Source: a virus. Taken from it: a stretch of 32,950 nucleotides of DNA. Shown here one piece after another: positions 26,536 through 32,950 of the stretch. The notes under the pieces were generated by a model. That model worked only from the letters and a program-made list of their open reading frames with translations, did not search any database and was not told the origin of the DNA. Location: the IMG/VR virus record IMGVR_UViG_3300037189_026716, positions 1-32,950 of that record; one strand, 5' to 3'. How positions within the stretch are numbered: position 1 is the stretch's first letter; each line of letters starts with the position of its first letter. Both the position numbers and the translations under genes were made by a program.

Positions 26536-27321
26536 ATGAGAAATAATCCAGAAACAACTCAACCAAAGCGGCGGTCTACCAATCGACGTACATTTGAAAT
26601 AGACGTTAATCGCAATGTCGAACATCATTTGAAGTATTTTATTAACCAAGAGCTTGGTTATTTTAATGTGTTAGTCGAAAAGCTAACTCCTCCACTTCGA
26701 GCGTTCCCACAGGTCTTCATGGGACTCAAGGACAAGGAACGAAAGATCTGGGAGATCTGCGCTGAGAATGCGGTTGATCCGCAAAAATTGCTGGATCATC
26801 CGACCGAACAATGGCCGGAACATCTTAGGACCTTTGCCAGCTCCATTCGAGAGCCAGATGGTTCTCCGAAGATATCACCAGCACAGATAACCATCATGAA
26901 GATCGCGGCCGAACCGGCACGATTGCATAAAAGCGTGAGACGTGCGATGGCTCTGGAAATATTGAAATACATGATCAACCAAGCTGATACCTTGCACGCC
27001 GGTATGAAAACGGAAGGACTTCGATCACCAACACAGCTTCTACATACCCAAAGCTTGGATACCAAGCGCCATTTGCAAATACCAGGCGATTTGATCAAGG
27101 TTAGTTTCGATCAAGAAACCAACAGCAGCATGGTATCGATACCATACACCGTTGATCCGTTACGCATCAACGGATTTGACATCAGCGATATAACCTTTAA
27201 ATCGGCCATCATTCGAGCACCACATCCAATCAATGGTGACGGCAAGTGGTACATCGATTTCAAGGATACTGGCGGATATTCCGTGACACTGAGTGATCAC
27301 AATGAGCGAAAGCGGAGATAA
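26536..27321 (+). CDS. Protein of unknown function, 261 residues
   Basis: I do not recognise this protein. The ATG at 26536 follows AGGAAGG, a strong ribosome site; the frame is open to 26482 but the upstream part is promoter. The N-terminus is basic (PKRRSTNRRTF), then helical (HHLKYFINQELGYFNVLVEK). A second helical part contains KSVRRAMALEILKYMINQ. The C-terminal third is beta-rich (MVSIPYTVDPLRINGFD; GKWYIDFKDTGGYSVTL). There are no membrane segments and no metal motif. A strong promoter and a hairpin right after the stop mark it as its own transcription unit, so it could be an early gene. Nothing here identifies a job. Confidence 0.8.
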   Translation: MRNNPETTQPKRRSTNRRTFEIDVNRNVEHHLKYFINQELGYFNVLVEKLTPPLRAFPQVFMGLKDKERKIWEICAENAVDPQKLLDHPTEQWPEHLRTFASSIREPDGSPKISPAQITIMKIAAEPARLHKSVRRAMALEILKYMINQADTLHAGMKTEGLRSPTQLLHTQSLDTKRHLQIPGDLIKVSFDQETNSSMVSIPYTVDPLRINGFDISDITFKSAIIRAPHPINGDGKWYIDFKDTGGYSVTLSDHNERKRR

Positions 27322-27534
27322 AAAACAGGGCAGGTATAAAACCTGCCCTGTTGCACTCGGCTCAGTTATAACGGAACGTTGGCTCAGGACGTTCACAAGA
27401 CTAGTATGTAAAAACACCAATAGAAGGTCTATAAAGCTTGAGATTTTTCCCAAAATCCATGAAACAATCAATACCACGACCACAGCAACGATCGAGATCA
27501 TGCCAATCAAGATTTTCGACCATTGACGCTGCAT
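27160..27534 (-). CDS. Doubtful small membrane protein
   Basis: A 124-residue minus-strand frame begins MQRQWSK and runs into a clear membrane helix (ILIGMISIVAVVVVLIVSWI), then a second hydrophobic stretch (SSFIDLLLVFLHTSLVNV). Its N-terminal half lies where no plus-strand gene is convincing. Against it: the terminator hairpin falls inside the frame, the last 160 bases are antisense to the 261-residue gene, and no Shine-Dalgarno precedes the ATG. If real, it might be a lysis or membrane-associated peptide read only up to the hairpin. Confidence 0.3.
   Translation of the reverse strand: MQRQWSKILIGMISIVAVVVVLIVSWILGKISSFIDLLLVFLHTSLVNVLSQRSVITEPSATGQVLYLPCFLSPLSLIVITQCHGISASILEIDVPLAVTIDWMWCSNDGRFKGYIADVKSVDA
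27326..27350. terminator. Strong hairpin, possible bidirectional terminator
   Basis: A perfect 10-base stem (CAGGGCAGGT / ACCTGCCCTG) with a 5-base loop begins four bases after the stop of the 261-residue gene. On the minus strand it is followed by six T's (a standard intrinsic terminator). On the plus strand only TT follows. So it may end both the plus-strand gene and a minus-strand transcript coming from the gp26 side. Confidence 0.75.
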
Positions 27535-27725
27535 TGTGTTTTAATTACCGAAGAGAATTTGATCTCATCGTAAATGAGACATACAATGGTTTGTCGACCG
27601 AACGTCGTCAAATTCTATGGACCCTAACAAGTCCACACTTAATGAAACAACCAAGCTCACTAGAACCAAAAACCAGGCTCACAAACGCACTCATACAGGC
27701 TCATGAAAATCTCCCCACCATCTAA
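27459..27725 (+). CDS. Doubtful small protein
   Basis: A plus-strand frame ends at 27725. Its last 60 residues (for example REFDLIVNETYNGLSTERRQ and NALIQAHENLPTI) look like natural helical protein, but the start is unclear. ATG at 27459 or TTG at 27534 are options; neither has a ribosome site. It overlaps the minus-strand membrane frame. I record it because the C-terminal part has sensible composition; it may be a decayed gene. Confidence 0.3.
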   Translation: MKQSIPRPQQRSRSCQSRFSTIDAALCFNYRREFDLIVNETYNGLSTERRQILWTLTSPHLMKQPSSLEPKTRLTNALIQAHENLPTI

Positions 27726-27774
27726 AATACAACATATCATCTAGACTATACTGATCACATACTGGCCCAATCAT

Positions 27775-28207
27775 GGTGGTGTTGCCACCTGGTGAAAGGA
27801 TAACGGCGAGGTTATCAAACTCACCACGGGAGATCTGCTGACAGCTCCCGCCAGAAAAATCGCGAAAAGGATCACGGGATCCGTGTGACAACACCCCCGT
27901 GACGCGTGGCCTGCCCCTGCATGGTAGCCTCGCGGCTTGGAGAAAATCCATAACCGAACGTGGGACTGATGGTCCCGAGAGTAGCACCCGCAAGCTGGAA
28001 ATAGGCGTTCCGCCAGCTGGTTGATCAGAACCAAGGGTGATTGCAGCATGGCCGACGACTCATCAGAAGCGGACCAATCCTCTCCCCGCAAGGGGAGAAG
28101 AATGGCTTCAAATCTATCAGAATCAGACGTAGATAAATGCGTTGTGTGTTGAAAGAGATGAGCTTGCGAATCGAAAGAAACACACAACTGATGGGCGTTA
28201 GCCCATC
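27775..28207 (+). ncRNA. Candidate large structured RNA, class unknown
   Basis: About 430 bases without a convincing gene contain at least ten consecutive perfect or near-perfect hairpins. Examples: GGTGG/CCACC (27775-27789), GATAAC/GTTATC (27799-27816), CGGGAG/CTCCCG with an inner CTG/CAG (27827-27850), CACGG/CCGTG (27873-27885), GCGTGGC/GCCTCGC (27904-27933), GGGAC/GTCCC (27962-27976), AGCTGG/CCAGCT (27993-28018), TCTCCCC/GGGGAGA with a GCAA tetraloop nested in GAAGC/GCTTC (28066-28109), a 10-base stem GTTGTGTGTT/AACACACAAC (28141-28188), and GATGGGC/GCCCATC (28190-28207). The GNRA-type loop argues for the plus strand. It does not show RNase P, tmRNA, tRNA or group I/II intron signatures that I know. 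The last stem overlaps the end of the minus-strand gp26 extension. Confidence 0.55.
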
Positions 28208-28442
28208 ACCCAATTAGCTTGCTGTTGCTCTTGCCGCTTGCCGCTTCGTAGTGTTTCTCAATGACCTTTGACATGGCTGATCGCTGATCAGCAGACAACA
28301 AATGGCTGTCCTCGAAACTAAGCCCGCCCTGCATGTAGAAAACCAATGTGGAAAGATCCTTGGTTATGGCCTTTCGATTGCGCTCCATCGTGTTGATCAT
28401 CTCAACAATGAGATCTGGATCACCGGTTAGGAGCGTTTGGCG
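28206..28442 (-). CDS. Predicted -1 frameshift extension of the gp26-like protein (tail assembly chaperone style)
   Basis: The frame is 78 residues plus stop when read from the shift site. It has an ATG at 28400 (64 residues, MINTMERNRK...) but no convincing ribosome site. Upstream of that ATG the frame stays open only to a TGA at 28458-28460, ten bases before the slippery site, and contains no ATG, GTG or TTG. The intervening codons read sensibly (RQTLLTGDPDLIVE then MINTME). A motif FYMQGGLSFEDSHLLSADQR resembles small proteins I have seen after gp26-type genes in large T4-like phages. Fusion gives about 358 residues. In lambda-like phages a shifted G-T pair acts as a chaperone for the tape measure; here the tape-measure-like gene lies next door. 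If there is no shift, it is an independent 64-residue protein. Confidence 0.65.
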   Translation of the reverse strand, partial: RQTLLTGDPDLIVEMINTMERNRKAITKDLSTLVFYMQGGLSFEDSHLLSADQRSAMSKVIEKHYEAASGKSNSKLIG

Positions 28443-29281
28443 AAAAAACTTGTTGGGTCAAAGCTCAGCGCATCCTCCCACTGGTTACCACAGCTTTCGC
28501 AAACCACTGGCACCTTCTTGGTAACTCCCACGGCATTGAGCTTGTTTACCGCCTCGATGACCAAATCGGCTTGTTGCTTGCTGATACCCATCAACCATTC
28601 ACTGATATGTGCTCGATCAGTTACTGTAGCGCCTTCCTTGATCAATTCAATCTTTTCAATGCTGCGGCTTACTAGCTCAAAGGTGATGTGGCTGAGACGA
28701 TCAACGCTTTCACCCAGCACCGCGGCCTTGGTGATGTCGTCCATTTCCTGATTGGACATTTCTAACGCACGCATGGCGCGTTCTTCCTCAAACTCTCGCT
28801 TGATGAACAGCTGGCGCATTTCAAAATCATACGGCTTCACATGCACGATGAGATCGTCATTGAACTTCATGGCAAGATCACCGTCGTCAACAAAGGATGT
28901 GTTGTCAAGCAAGGCTTGGCAGTTTAAATCAAAGGTGTTTTCGTGTGAGCAGCTTGGGCACTTGCGATCGTATTCGACCTTGCCGTTGTTGGTAGCTGAC
29001 TTGATGCCGACAAAAATGGCTTCGAGGTCCGGCAGGGTTAATCGCTTGACGTTCTTCACGTCTGGCACGCAGCTGGTAACAACCTTTTCCAGCGCTTGTC
29101 CGTTGAGCATGGCATCTGGAGTGTTGAGCATGATGTCGTCGATGGCAGCCATGGGATACACGGCTACTTCATTGTCCTCGGTCATGCTAACCTCACCGTT
29201 CTTGTACCAAAGCCCTCGGCTTGGTAGTCTCACATACAGTGACGGTTGGCGAAAGTATCTCTTGAGTGGATTTGATGACAT
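28427..29281 (-). CDS. 26: gp26-like baseplate hub/tail assembly protein with two Cys pairs
   Basis: A 284-residue protein of the T4_baseplate type. The N-terminus MSSNPLKRYFRQPSLYVRLP, then a YPMAAIDDIMLNTPDAMLNG block, and a KRLTLPDLEAIFVGIKSATN block are the family pattern. Two Cys pairs occur: KCPSCSHEN in the middle and VCESCGNQW near the end, likely zinc-binding. T4 gp26 is 208 residues and absent from finished tails, an assembly factor. The start at 29281 is my choice from family similarity; an ATG at 29308 adds nine residues. The last codons contain the slippery heptamer. It diverges from the tape-measure-like gene. Confidence 0.87.
   Translation of the reverse strand: MSSNPLKRYFRQPSLYVRLPSRGLWYKNGEVSMTEDNEVAVYPMAAIDDIMLNTPDAMLNGQALEKVVTSCVPDVKNVKRLTLPDLEAIFVGIKSATNNGKVEYDRKCPSCSHENTFDLNCQALLDNTSFVDDGDLAMKFNDDLIVHVKPYDFEMRQLFIKREFEEERAMRALEMSNQEMDDITKAAVLGESVDRLSHITFELVSRSIEKIELIKEGATVTDRAHISEWLMGISKQQADLVIEAVNKLNAVGVTKKVPVVCESCGNQWEDALSFDPTSFFAKRS
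28442..28448 (-). promoter_or_regulatory. -1 ribosomal frameshift slippery site (T TTT TTC)
   Basis: On the minus strand the bases read TTTTTTC in the register T TTT TTC of the gp26-like frame (Ser-Phe-Phe), a standard X XXY YYZ heptamer. The zero-frame stop is 12 bases further on. A six-base-stem hairpin (28399-28414) lies about 27 bases downstream, further than usual, so a stimulating structure is not certain. Confidence 0.65.
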
Positions 29282-29292
29282 GGTTTTGGTCC

Positions 29293-29300
29293 CATAAATA
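29293..29300 (+). promoter_or_regulatory. T4-type late promoter element (CATAAATA) for the tape-measure gene
   Basis: CATAAATA differs by one base from the T4 late consensus TATAAATA read by gp55. Transcription would start near 29306 and give a leader of about 50 bases before the ATG at 29360. A looser copy on the minus strand (GGTAAATA, about 29312-29319) could serve gp26. Confidence 0.45.
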
Positions 29301-29359
29301 GAAGTCATGGGTATTTACCAGGATTAACCGGGTATATTTCCATCAATGCGGTAAGAAAT

Positions 29360-32300
29360 ATGGCAGATCAAGATTCCAGCATAACAAACATAGACGATCA
29401 AGCACTGCGCCAACTGGGCACCCTAGGGTGGGCCAAGGAAACCACGCTTGAAAGCATCCTTAGAAATTCCAACATCAGTTTGAGACTGCTCGGTCAGCTG
29501 GCAAAGTCAGGTGGGTTGGACCAAGCTGCTATCGACAAGCTGACCAAGGAAATACAAAACACCAATCAACAAACGCGTCAAACCAACAATGAATATCGCC
29601 GACGGGGCAGCAGTCGCGATCGTGATGATAAATTACCGCCGGCGGCAAAGCAAGGTAAGTCAATTCTCACCAACATGCAAGCCGGTATGAAAATTGGACA
29701 ATCTGATACAACTGATTTCAGCAGGTCGCTAACTGATGCCGGGGCAGGAATTGGTAGATTTGGCCAGGTTTTACGAAACAATGTACCCGTCTTTGGTACA
29801 GGTCTCGGTATAGTTACCAGCGCGTTTGCAACACTTACCGTGGTTACCGGAGGATTGATCGACGCACTCAAGACCACCACCGACATGTCTCGTGGATTAT
29901 ATGCACAGGGCATACGGCCAGCCGAGGGAGGGTTTAATTCATTTGCAGATGCTGCTACGCAAGCTGGCTTAGGGCTCGGTGCGTTTAGCCGTATCATGGG
30001 TAACTTTGGTGCGGTTACCGCATCTCTTGGTACTCAACGTGTGCAGAGATTGGCTGGACAGATGAGCCAGATGTCTCGGCGCGGTGCTGATTTCATAATG
30101 ACGCAGGGCGAAATGACCACCGCATCGCTAGAAACCATCGAAATGATGCGCCAAAGCGGTGAGATACGGGGTCTTACTGATCAACAGATCGTCGGTCGAA
30201 CGATGGATACGGTGAGAAACTTCGATCAACTGAGCCAAGCAACTGGTAGGAATCGAGACGAGCTAAGAAAATCAACCGCAGAATTGTTAAGAACCACAAG
30301 AATGTATGGACTACAGCGCGCAGCAGGCACGGCAGGTGCCGGTAGTGTTCGAGGTTTAACCGCGGCGTTGAACGCTACTTTTGGCGCCGCAGGTGCCGGA
30401 CAGTTAGGAGAAATGATAGAAGGCATGTTCATGGGCGGACCTGCGTTGATCAGTGAATCCATGCGTCCGCTGCTGTCAATTGTCCCCGGATTTGCAACAT
30501 CTCTCGAGGATGTTACGGCCGGATTAAGATCCGGCAACCTAGATGCGCAACAGGCATCTGAACGCATGTCTGCTATCTTTGCTAACATGACAGAAGATCA
30601 AATGAAAGCCCTGCGTGCAGCAAGACCAGAGCTTTATAATTTCGTTCGAGGTTTGCAGCAGGGATCAGAAGCGTTTAGACAAGAGCAGGCACGCCGAGCA
30701 TTGCTCACGACCGAAGAACGGGAAGCCGAGGATATCCAACGGCGAAACTTGTCCGAGAGCCAAGAAGCATTCAATGAATTTAATGCCGGAATTAGTTCAA
30801 TTGGCAACACGGTAACAGCACTGCTAGGTGATGTGGCAAGAGGCCTTGCTCCGATTCTGCGACAGTTTGGACGATCTCTAACAACAGCATCAACAACCAT
30901 TAGAGAAAAACTCGGACCGTATATAACTAGATTCGGTGATTATCTAAAAAATAATATGGAATCCATAATCACTAGAATAACAACGGCATTTGATGACTTC
31001 TTCAAGTGGTTAGACAAGGAAGAGGGCCAAGGCGGATTTAGCGATTTCATGAAAGACGTTCGAGAATTTGGCACCGCCATTAGGGCTATGTTGCCTGATT
31101 TTGGATCCATTCACGAGTTTTCTAAAGGTCTTGGCGGAATGTTCGGCGGAGGTGCCGGTACAGGATATGCGATAATGGCTGCCGGAATACTAGCAGCGCC
31201 TGCGGTTATCACAGCAGCCGTGGCACTTATGGGATTGTTAATGGTCAGAACCGGTCTTGGTGCATTACGAGGATTAGGTAGGCTCGGCGGTCTTAGCAGT
31301 GGTGGTGGCGCTGCTGCGGCGGGAGGTGGCGGCGCGGCCGCAGGCGCCGCCAGGGGCGCAGGAACAGCAGCAGCGGCTCGGGGACTTGGCGGTACGCTTA
31401 GGGCATTGGTACCAGCTGCTGCCTCCTTTAGCGCAGCGGTGGTTGCAGCAGCTCCTGCCATAGCGATCATAACCGCTGCAATAATTGGATTGGCCGGTGC
31501 GTTGAGATTAGCCGCGCCCGCACTTGAACCACTTGGTAAGATGATACGAGAAGTATTTGTCGGTGGTGCGGCAATCGTTCAAAGCTTTGGGTCGGTTATC
31601 GGAAATATTGGAACCTTTATCAGGGATGGACTATCCGGGGCAGGCGCACTTCTTACCGGTATTGGTACTGCAATCAACCAAGGACTATCCGGAGCAGGCG
31701 AACTATTGCGGAGTGTTGGATCAGCAGCACAGAGTTTTGGTACTGCAATCAACCAAGGACTATCCGGAGCAGGCGAACTATTGCGGAGTGTTGGATCAGC
31801 AGCACAGAGTTTTGGTACTGGAATTAGATCTGGATTTGAAGGAGTTTCTGCGCTGGTGAACAGCGTTGGAAAGGCAATTGATTCGGCATTCTCTGGTGTA
31901 TCTCAGGTTGTTACGTCAGTTGGTACCCAGCTTTCAAACATGGTCAATTCTTTTAGGGAACTGCGAACCGCTAACGTTGACGCTACTACGAGGCAAATCA
32001 CTGCCCTCAGCGAAATTTCTAGCAATAACTTAGAAGGTTCTGCTCGTGGCATTGAAGCCATGAAACGCGCTCTAGAAGGATTTAATCCAGGAATATTGCA
32101 AAGCCTCAGCGAAGGGTTAGGTCGACTTATAACGGTTGATCCTGCGACAAAACTAGATAGATTGGTCAGTGTCGGACTAGCGTTAGACGAATCTTCAACC
32201 AATATCACACAATTTAGGGATAAGATATCAGATCTGTTGACACTGCTTAACGACGCAAACCTGGCACGGATCAACACGATTGGTAACATGTTTGACCGAA

Positions 32301-32950
32301 TTGGCCAAATATTCAGGGGAGGTATTAACACGCGACAGGTACAACCGTTAATAGATGTTGTATCATCGTTGGTACGCCAGATTAGCGCAGTAACTACCGA
32401 ACAGCTGATGACGATACCGGAACAAAGTTTTGATCGACTTAGGCAAATGGCAACACTTCTTGGTAACATTGGTACAATACTCAATTCGGATCTAAGTCGA
32501 GAACGTCTACAATCAACAATTGAAACGATTAGATCGTTAATGTCTGAAATCAATCCAGTATCAAGCCCCGGTGGGTTGCTTGGGTCACCGTTTGGTGCCG
32601 AATCCCTTGCAAGACCCATGTCAATGAATTTTGATCAGCAAGAAATTATCAACGATTTTAATCCACTTGTGCGACCAATGTCGATGGATGCCGGTTGGCA
32701 GGAAGTTATCAACGATGCTGAGGGTGTTTATGAGGCGGTATCAACAATGTCGTCGGCTTGGCAAGAAGTCATCAATGATGCCGAAGGGTTTTACGAAACC
32801 GTTGAATCATTGGATACTATGCGATCCATTACATCAGAAATCGCTAAAGAATCTTATTTAACAACCATTGCTGATGGATTTGGATTGATTCAAACATCAC
32901 TAGCAGCAATCATGCTTGATCTAGAAAAGATCCGTGTTGACCCAATTGAC
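29360..32950 (+). CDS. Tape-measure-like tail protein, partial (C-terminus beyond right edge)
   Basis: The plus-strand frame is open from ATG 29360 to the window end, 1197 codons, all read. It has the make-up of a tape measure: long Ala/Gly/Gln-rich helices, two hydrophobic segments (about residues 600-640, for example TGYAIMAAGILAAPAVITAA; and about 680-720, VVAAAPAIAIITAAIIGLAG), and repeats. An Ala/Gly-rich linker lies between them. T4 gp29 has 590 residues, so this is at least twice as long, implying a longer tail if it is the ruler. No lysozyme or peptidase motif appears in the part seen. The ribosome site is weak. The gp26 pair on the opposite strand may be its chaperones. A virion protein ejected into the host is an alternative. 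Confidence 0.85.
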   Translation, partial: MADQDSSITNIDDQALRQLGTLGWAKETTLESILRNSNISLRLLGQLAKSGGLDQAAIDKLTKEIQNTNQQTRQTNNEYRRRGSSRDRDDKLPPAAKQGKSILTNMQAGMKIGQSDTTDFSRSLTDAGAGIGRFGQVLRNNVPVFGTGLGIVTSAFATLTVVTGGLIDALKTTTDMSRGLYAQGIRPAEGGFNSFADAATQAGLGLGAFSRIMGNFGAVTASLGTQRVQRLAGQMSQMSRRGADFIMTQGEMTTASLETIEMMRQSGEIRGLTDQQIVGRTMDTVRNFDQLSQATGRNRDELRKSTAELLRTTRMYGLQRAAGTAGAGSVRGLTAALNATFGAAGAGQLGEMIEGMFMGGPALISESMRPLLSIVPGFATSLEDVTAGLRSGNLDAQQASERMSAIFANMTEDQMKALRAARPELYNFVRGLQQGSEAFRQEQARRALLTTEEREAEDIQRRNLSESQEAFNEFNAGISSIGNTVTALLGDVARGLAPILRQFGRSLTTASTTIREKLGPYITRFGDYLKNNMESIITRITTAFDDFFKWLDKEEGQGGFSDFMKDVREFGTAIRAMLPDFGSIHEFSKGLGGMFGGGAGTGYAIMAAGILAAPAVITAAVALMGLLMVRTGLGALRGLGRLGGLSSGGGAAAAGGGGAAAGAARGAGTAAAARGLGGTLRALVPAAASFSAAVVAAAPAIAIITAAIIGLAGALRLAAPALEPLGKMIREVFVGGAAIVQSFGSVIGNIGTFIRDGLSGAGALLTGIGTAINQGLSGAGELLRSVGSAAQSFGTAINQGLSGAGELLRSVGSAAQSFGTGIRSGFEGVSALVNSVGKAIDSAFSGVSQVVTSVGTQLSNMVNSFRELRTANVDATTRQITALSEISSNNLEGSARGIEAMKRALEGFNPGILQSLSEGLGRLITVDPATKLDRLVSVGLALDESSTNITQFRDKISDLLTLLNDANLARINTIGNMFDRIGQIFRGGINTRQVQPLIDVVSSLVRQISAVTTEQLMTIPEQSFDRLRQMATLLGNIGTILNSDLSRERLQSTIETIRSLMSEINPVSSPGGLLGSPFGAESLARPMSMNFDQQEIINDFNPLVRPMSMDAGWQEVINDAEGVYEAVSTMSSAWQEVINDAEGFYETVESLDTMRSITSEIAKESYLTTIADGFGLIQTSLAAIMLDLEKIRVDPID
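31662..31811 (+). repeat. Exact 75-base tandem duplication in the tape-measure gene
   Basis: Two identical 75-base units (31662-31736 and 31737-31811), each 25 codons, start TTGGTACTGCAATC and end in CAGAGTT. Weaker, diverged relatives flank them (GGACTATCCGGGG upstream near 31627, and TTGGTACTGGAATT at 31812). The reading frame is kept. The perfect identity indicates a recent duplication. Confidence 0.95.
32612..32820 (+). repeat. Degenerate 20-23 residue protein repeat near the right edge
   Basis: Three related units share the core (W/Q)QEVINDAEG. They run RPMSM...QQEIINDFN, RPMSM...WQEVINDAEGVYEAV and TMSSAWQEVINDAEGFYETV, starting near 32612, 32672 and 32741. Codons have drifted, so the repeat is older than the 75-base duplication. 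It may continue beyond the window. Confidence 0.7.

Noticed and set aside
27771-28187. 138-residue minus-strand frame across the structured region
   Set aside because: Composition is odd (Ser-, His- and Cys-rich), it has no ribosome site, and a second minus-strand frame of similar quality overlaps it. The hairpins explain the sequence better.
28141-28188. Possible hammerhead ribozyme (GATGA ... GAAA inside a stem)
   Set aside because: The core needs CUGANGA; here the bases before GATGA are wrong, so the catalytic core is not present.
31111-31470. Ala/Pro-rich minus-strand frame
   Set aside because: It is antisense to the Ala/Gly-rich part of the tape-measure-like gene; GC-rich Ala/Gly codons give Ala/Pro on the other strand.
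31557-31859. Plus-strand frame with a repeated 25-residue unit
   Set aside because: It is a shadow of the 75-base duplication in the tape-measure gene, read in another frame.
1-32950. CRISPR arrays, insertion sequences, reverse transcriptase or diversity-generating repeats
   Set aside because: No regularly spaced repeats, transposase motifs, terminal inverted repeats or RT motif (such as YxDD) were seen in any supported frame.

Overview
The window is part of the genome of a large T4-like tailed phage (myovirus) or a closely related prophage/metagenomic contig. The evidence is a set of T4-family virion genes (gp25, gp6, gp53, gp5 with its lysozyme, a gp48/gp54-type tube protein, a gp26-type protein) beside the T4-type gp47/gp46 recombination nuclease and the gp55 late sigma factor. 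Many structural proteins are far longer than in T4, which points to a large-genome relative. Several genes read from plain sigma70-type promoters, so the host is probably a proteobacterium-like cell. The host cannot be named from this sequence.

Layout. (1) 1-10175, minus strand: gp25, gp6 and a giant partial tail/baseplate protein (at least 2117 residues, running off the left edge), a late baseplate-wedge operon. (2) 10236-13937, plus strand: an accessory/metabolic block of acyl carrier protein, a small unknown, a zinc metalloprotease, a HARP-like protein, a small Cys-pair protein and an SNF2 helicase. (3) 13934-21521, minus strand: gp48/54-like tube protein, gp53, a large hub candidate and a giant gp5 spike with an SGNH hydrolase domain and two lysozyme-like domains. 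Blocks 2 and 3 converge with overlapping stop codons. (4) 21541-25876, plus strand: gp55, gp47, an inserted HNH homing-type endonuclease, and gp46. (5) 25879-26364, minus: a PD-(D/E)XK nuclease. (6) 26536-27321, plus: an unknown protein. (7) 27326-28207: a terminator-like hairpin, two doubtful small ORFs and about 430 bases of dense RNA-like secondary structure without a convincing gene. (8) 28206-29281, minus: a gp26-like gene with a textbook slippery heptamer (TTTTTTC) just before its stop. A -1 shift there fuses it to a downstream frame that has no good start of its own. (9) 29360-32950, plus: the first 1197 residues of a tape-measure-like protein with an exact 75-base tandem duplication.

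How it works together. gp55 would redirect the host polymerase to late promoters (a CATAAATA element lies before the tape-measure gene). The late products build the baseplate wedge, hub, spike and tail tube. gp46/gp47 and the SNF2 pair act in recombination-dependent replication and repair. The most interesting signals are the predicted frameshifted gp26 pair beside the tape measure gene, the unassigned structured RNA, and the multi-enzyme gp5 spike.
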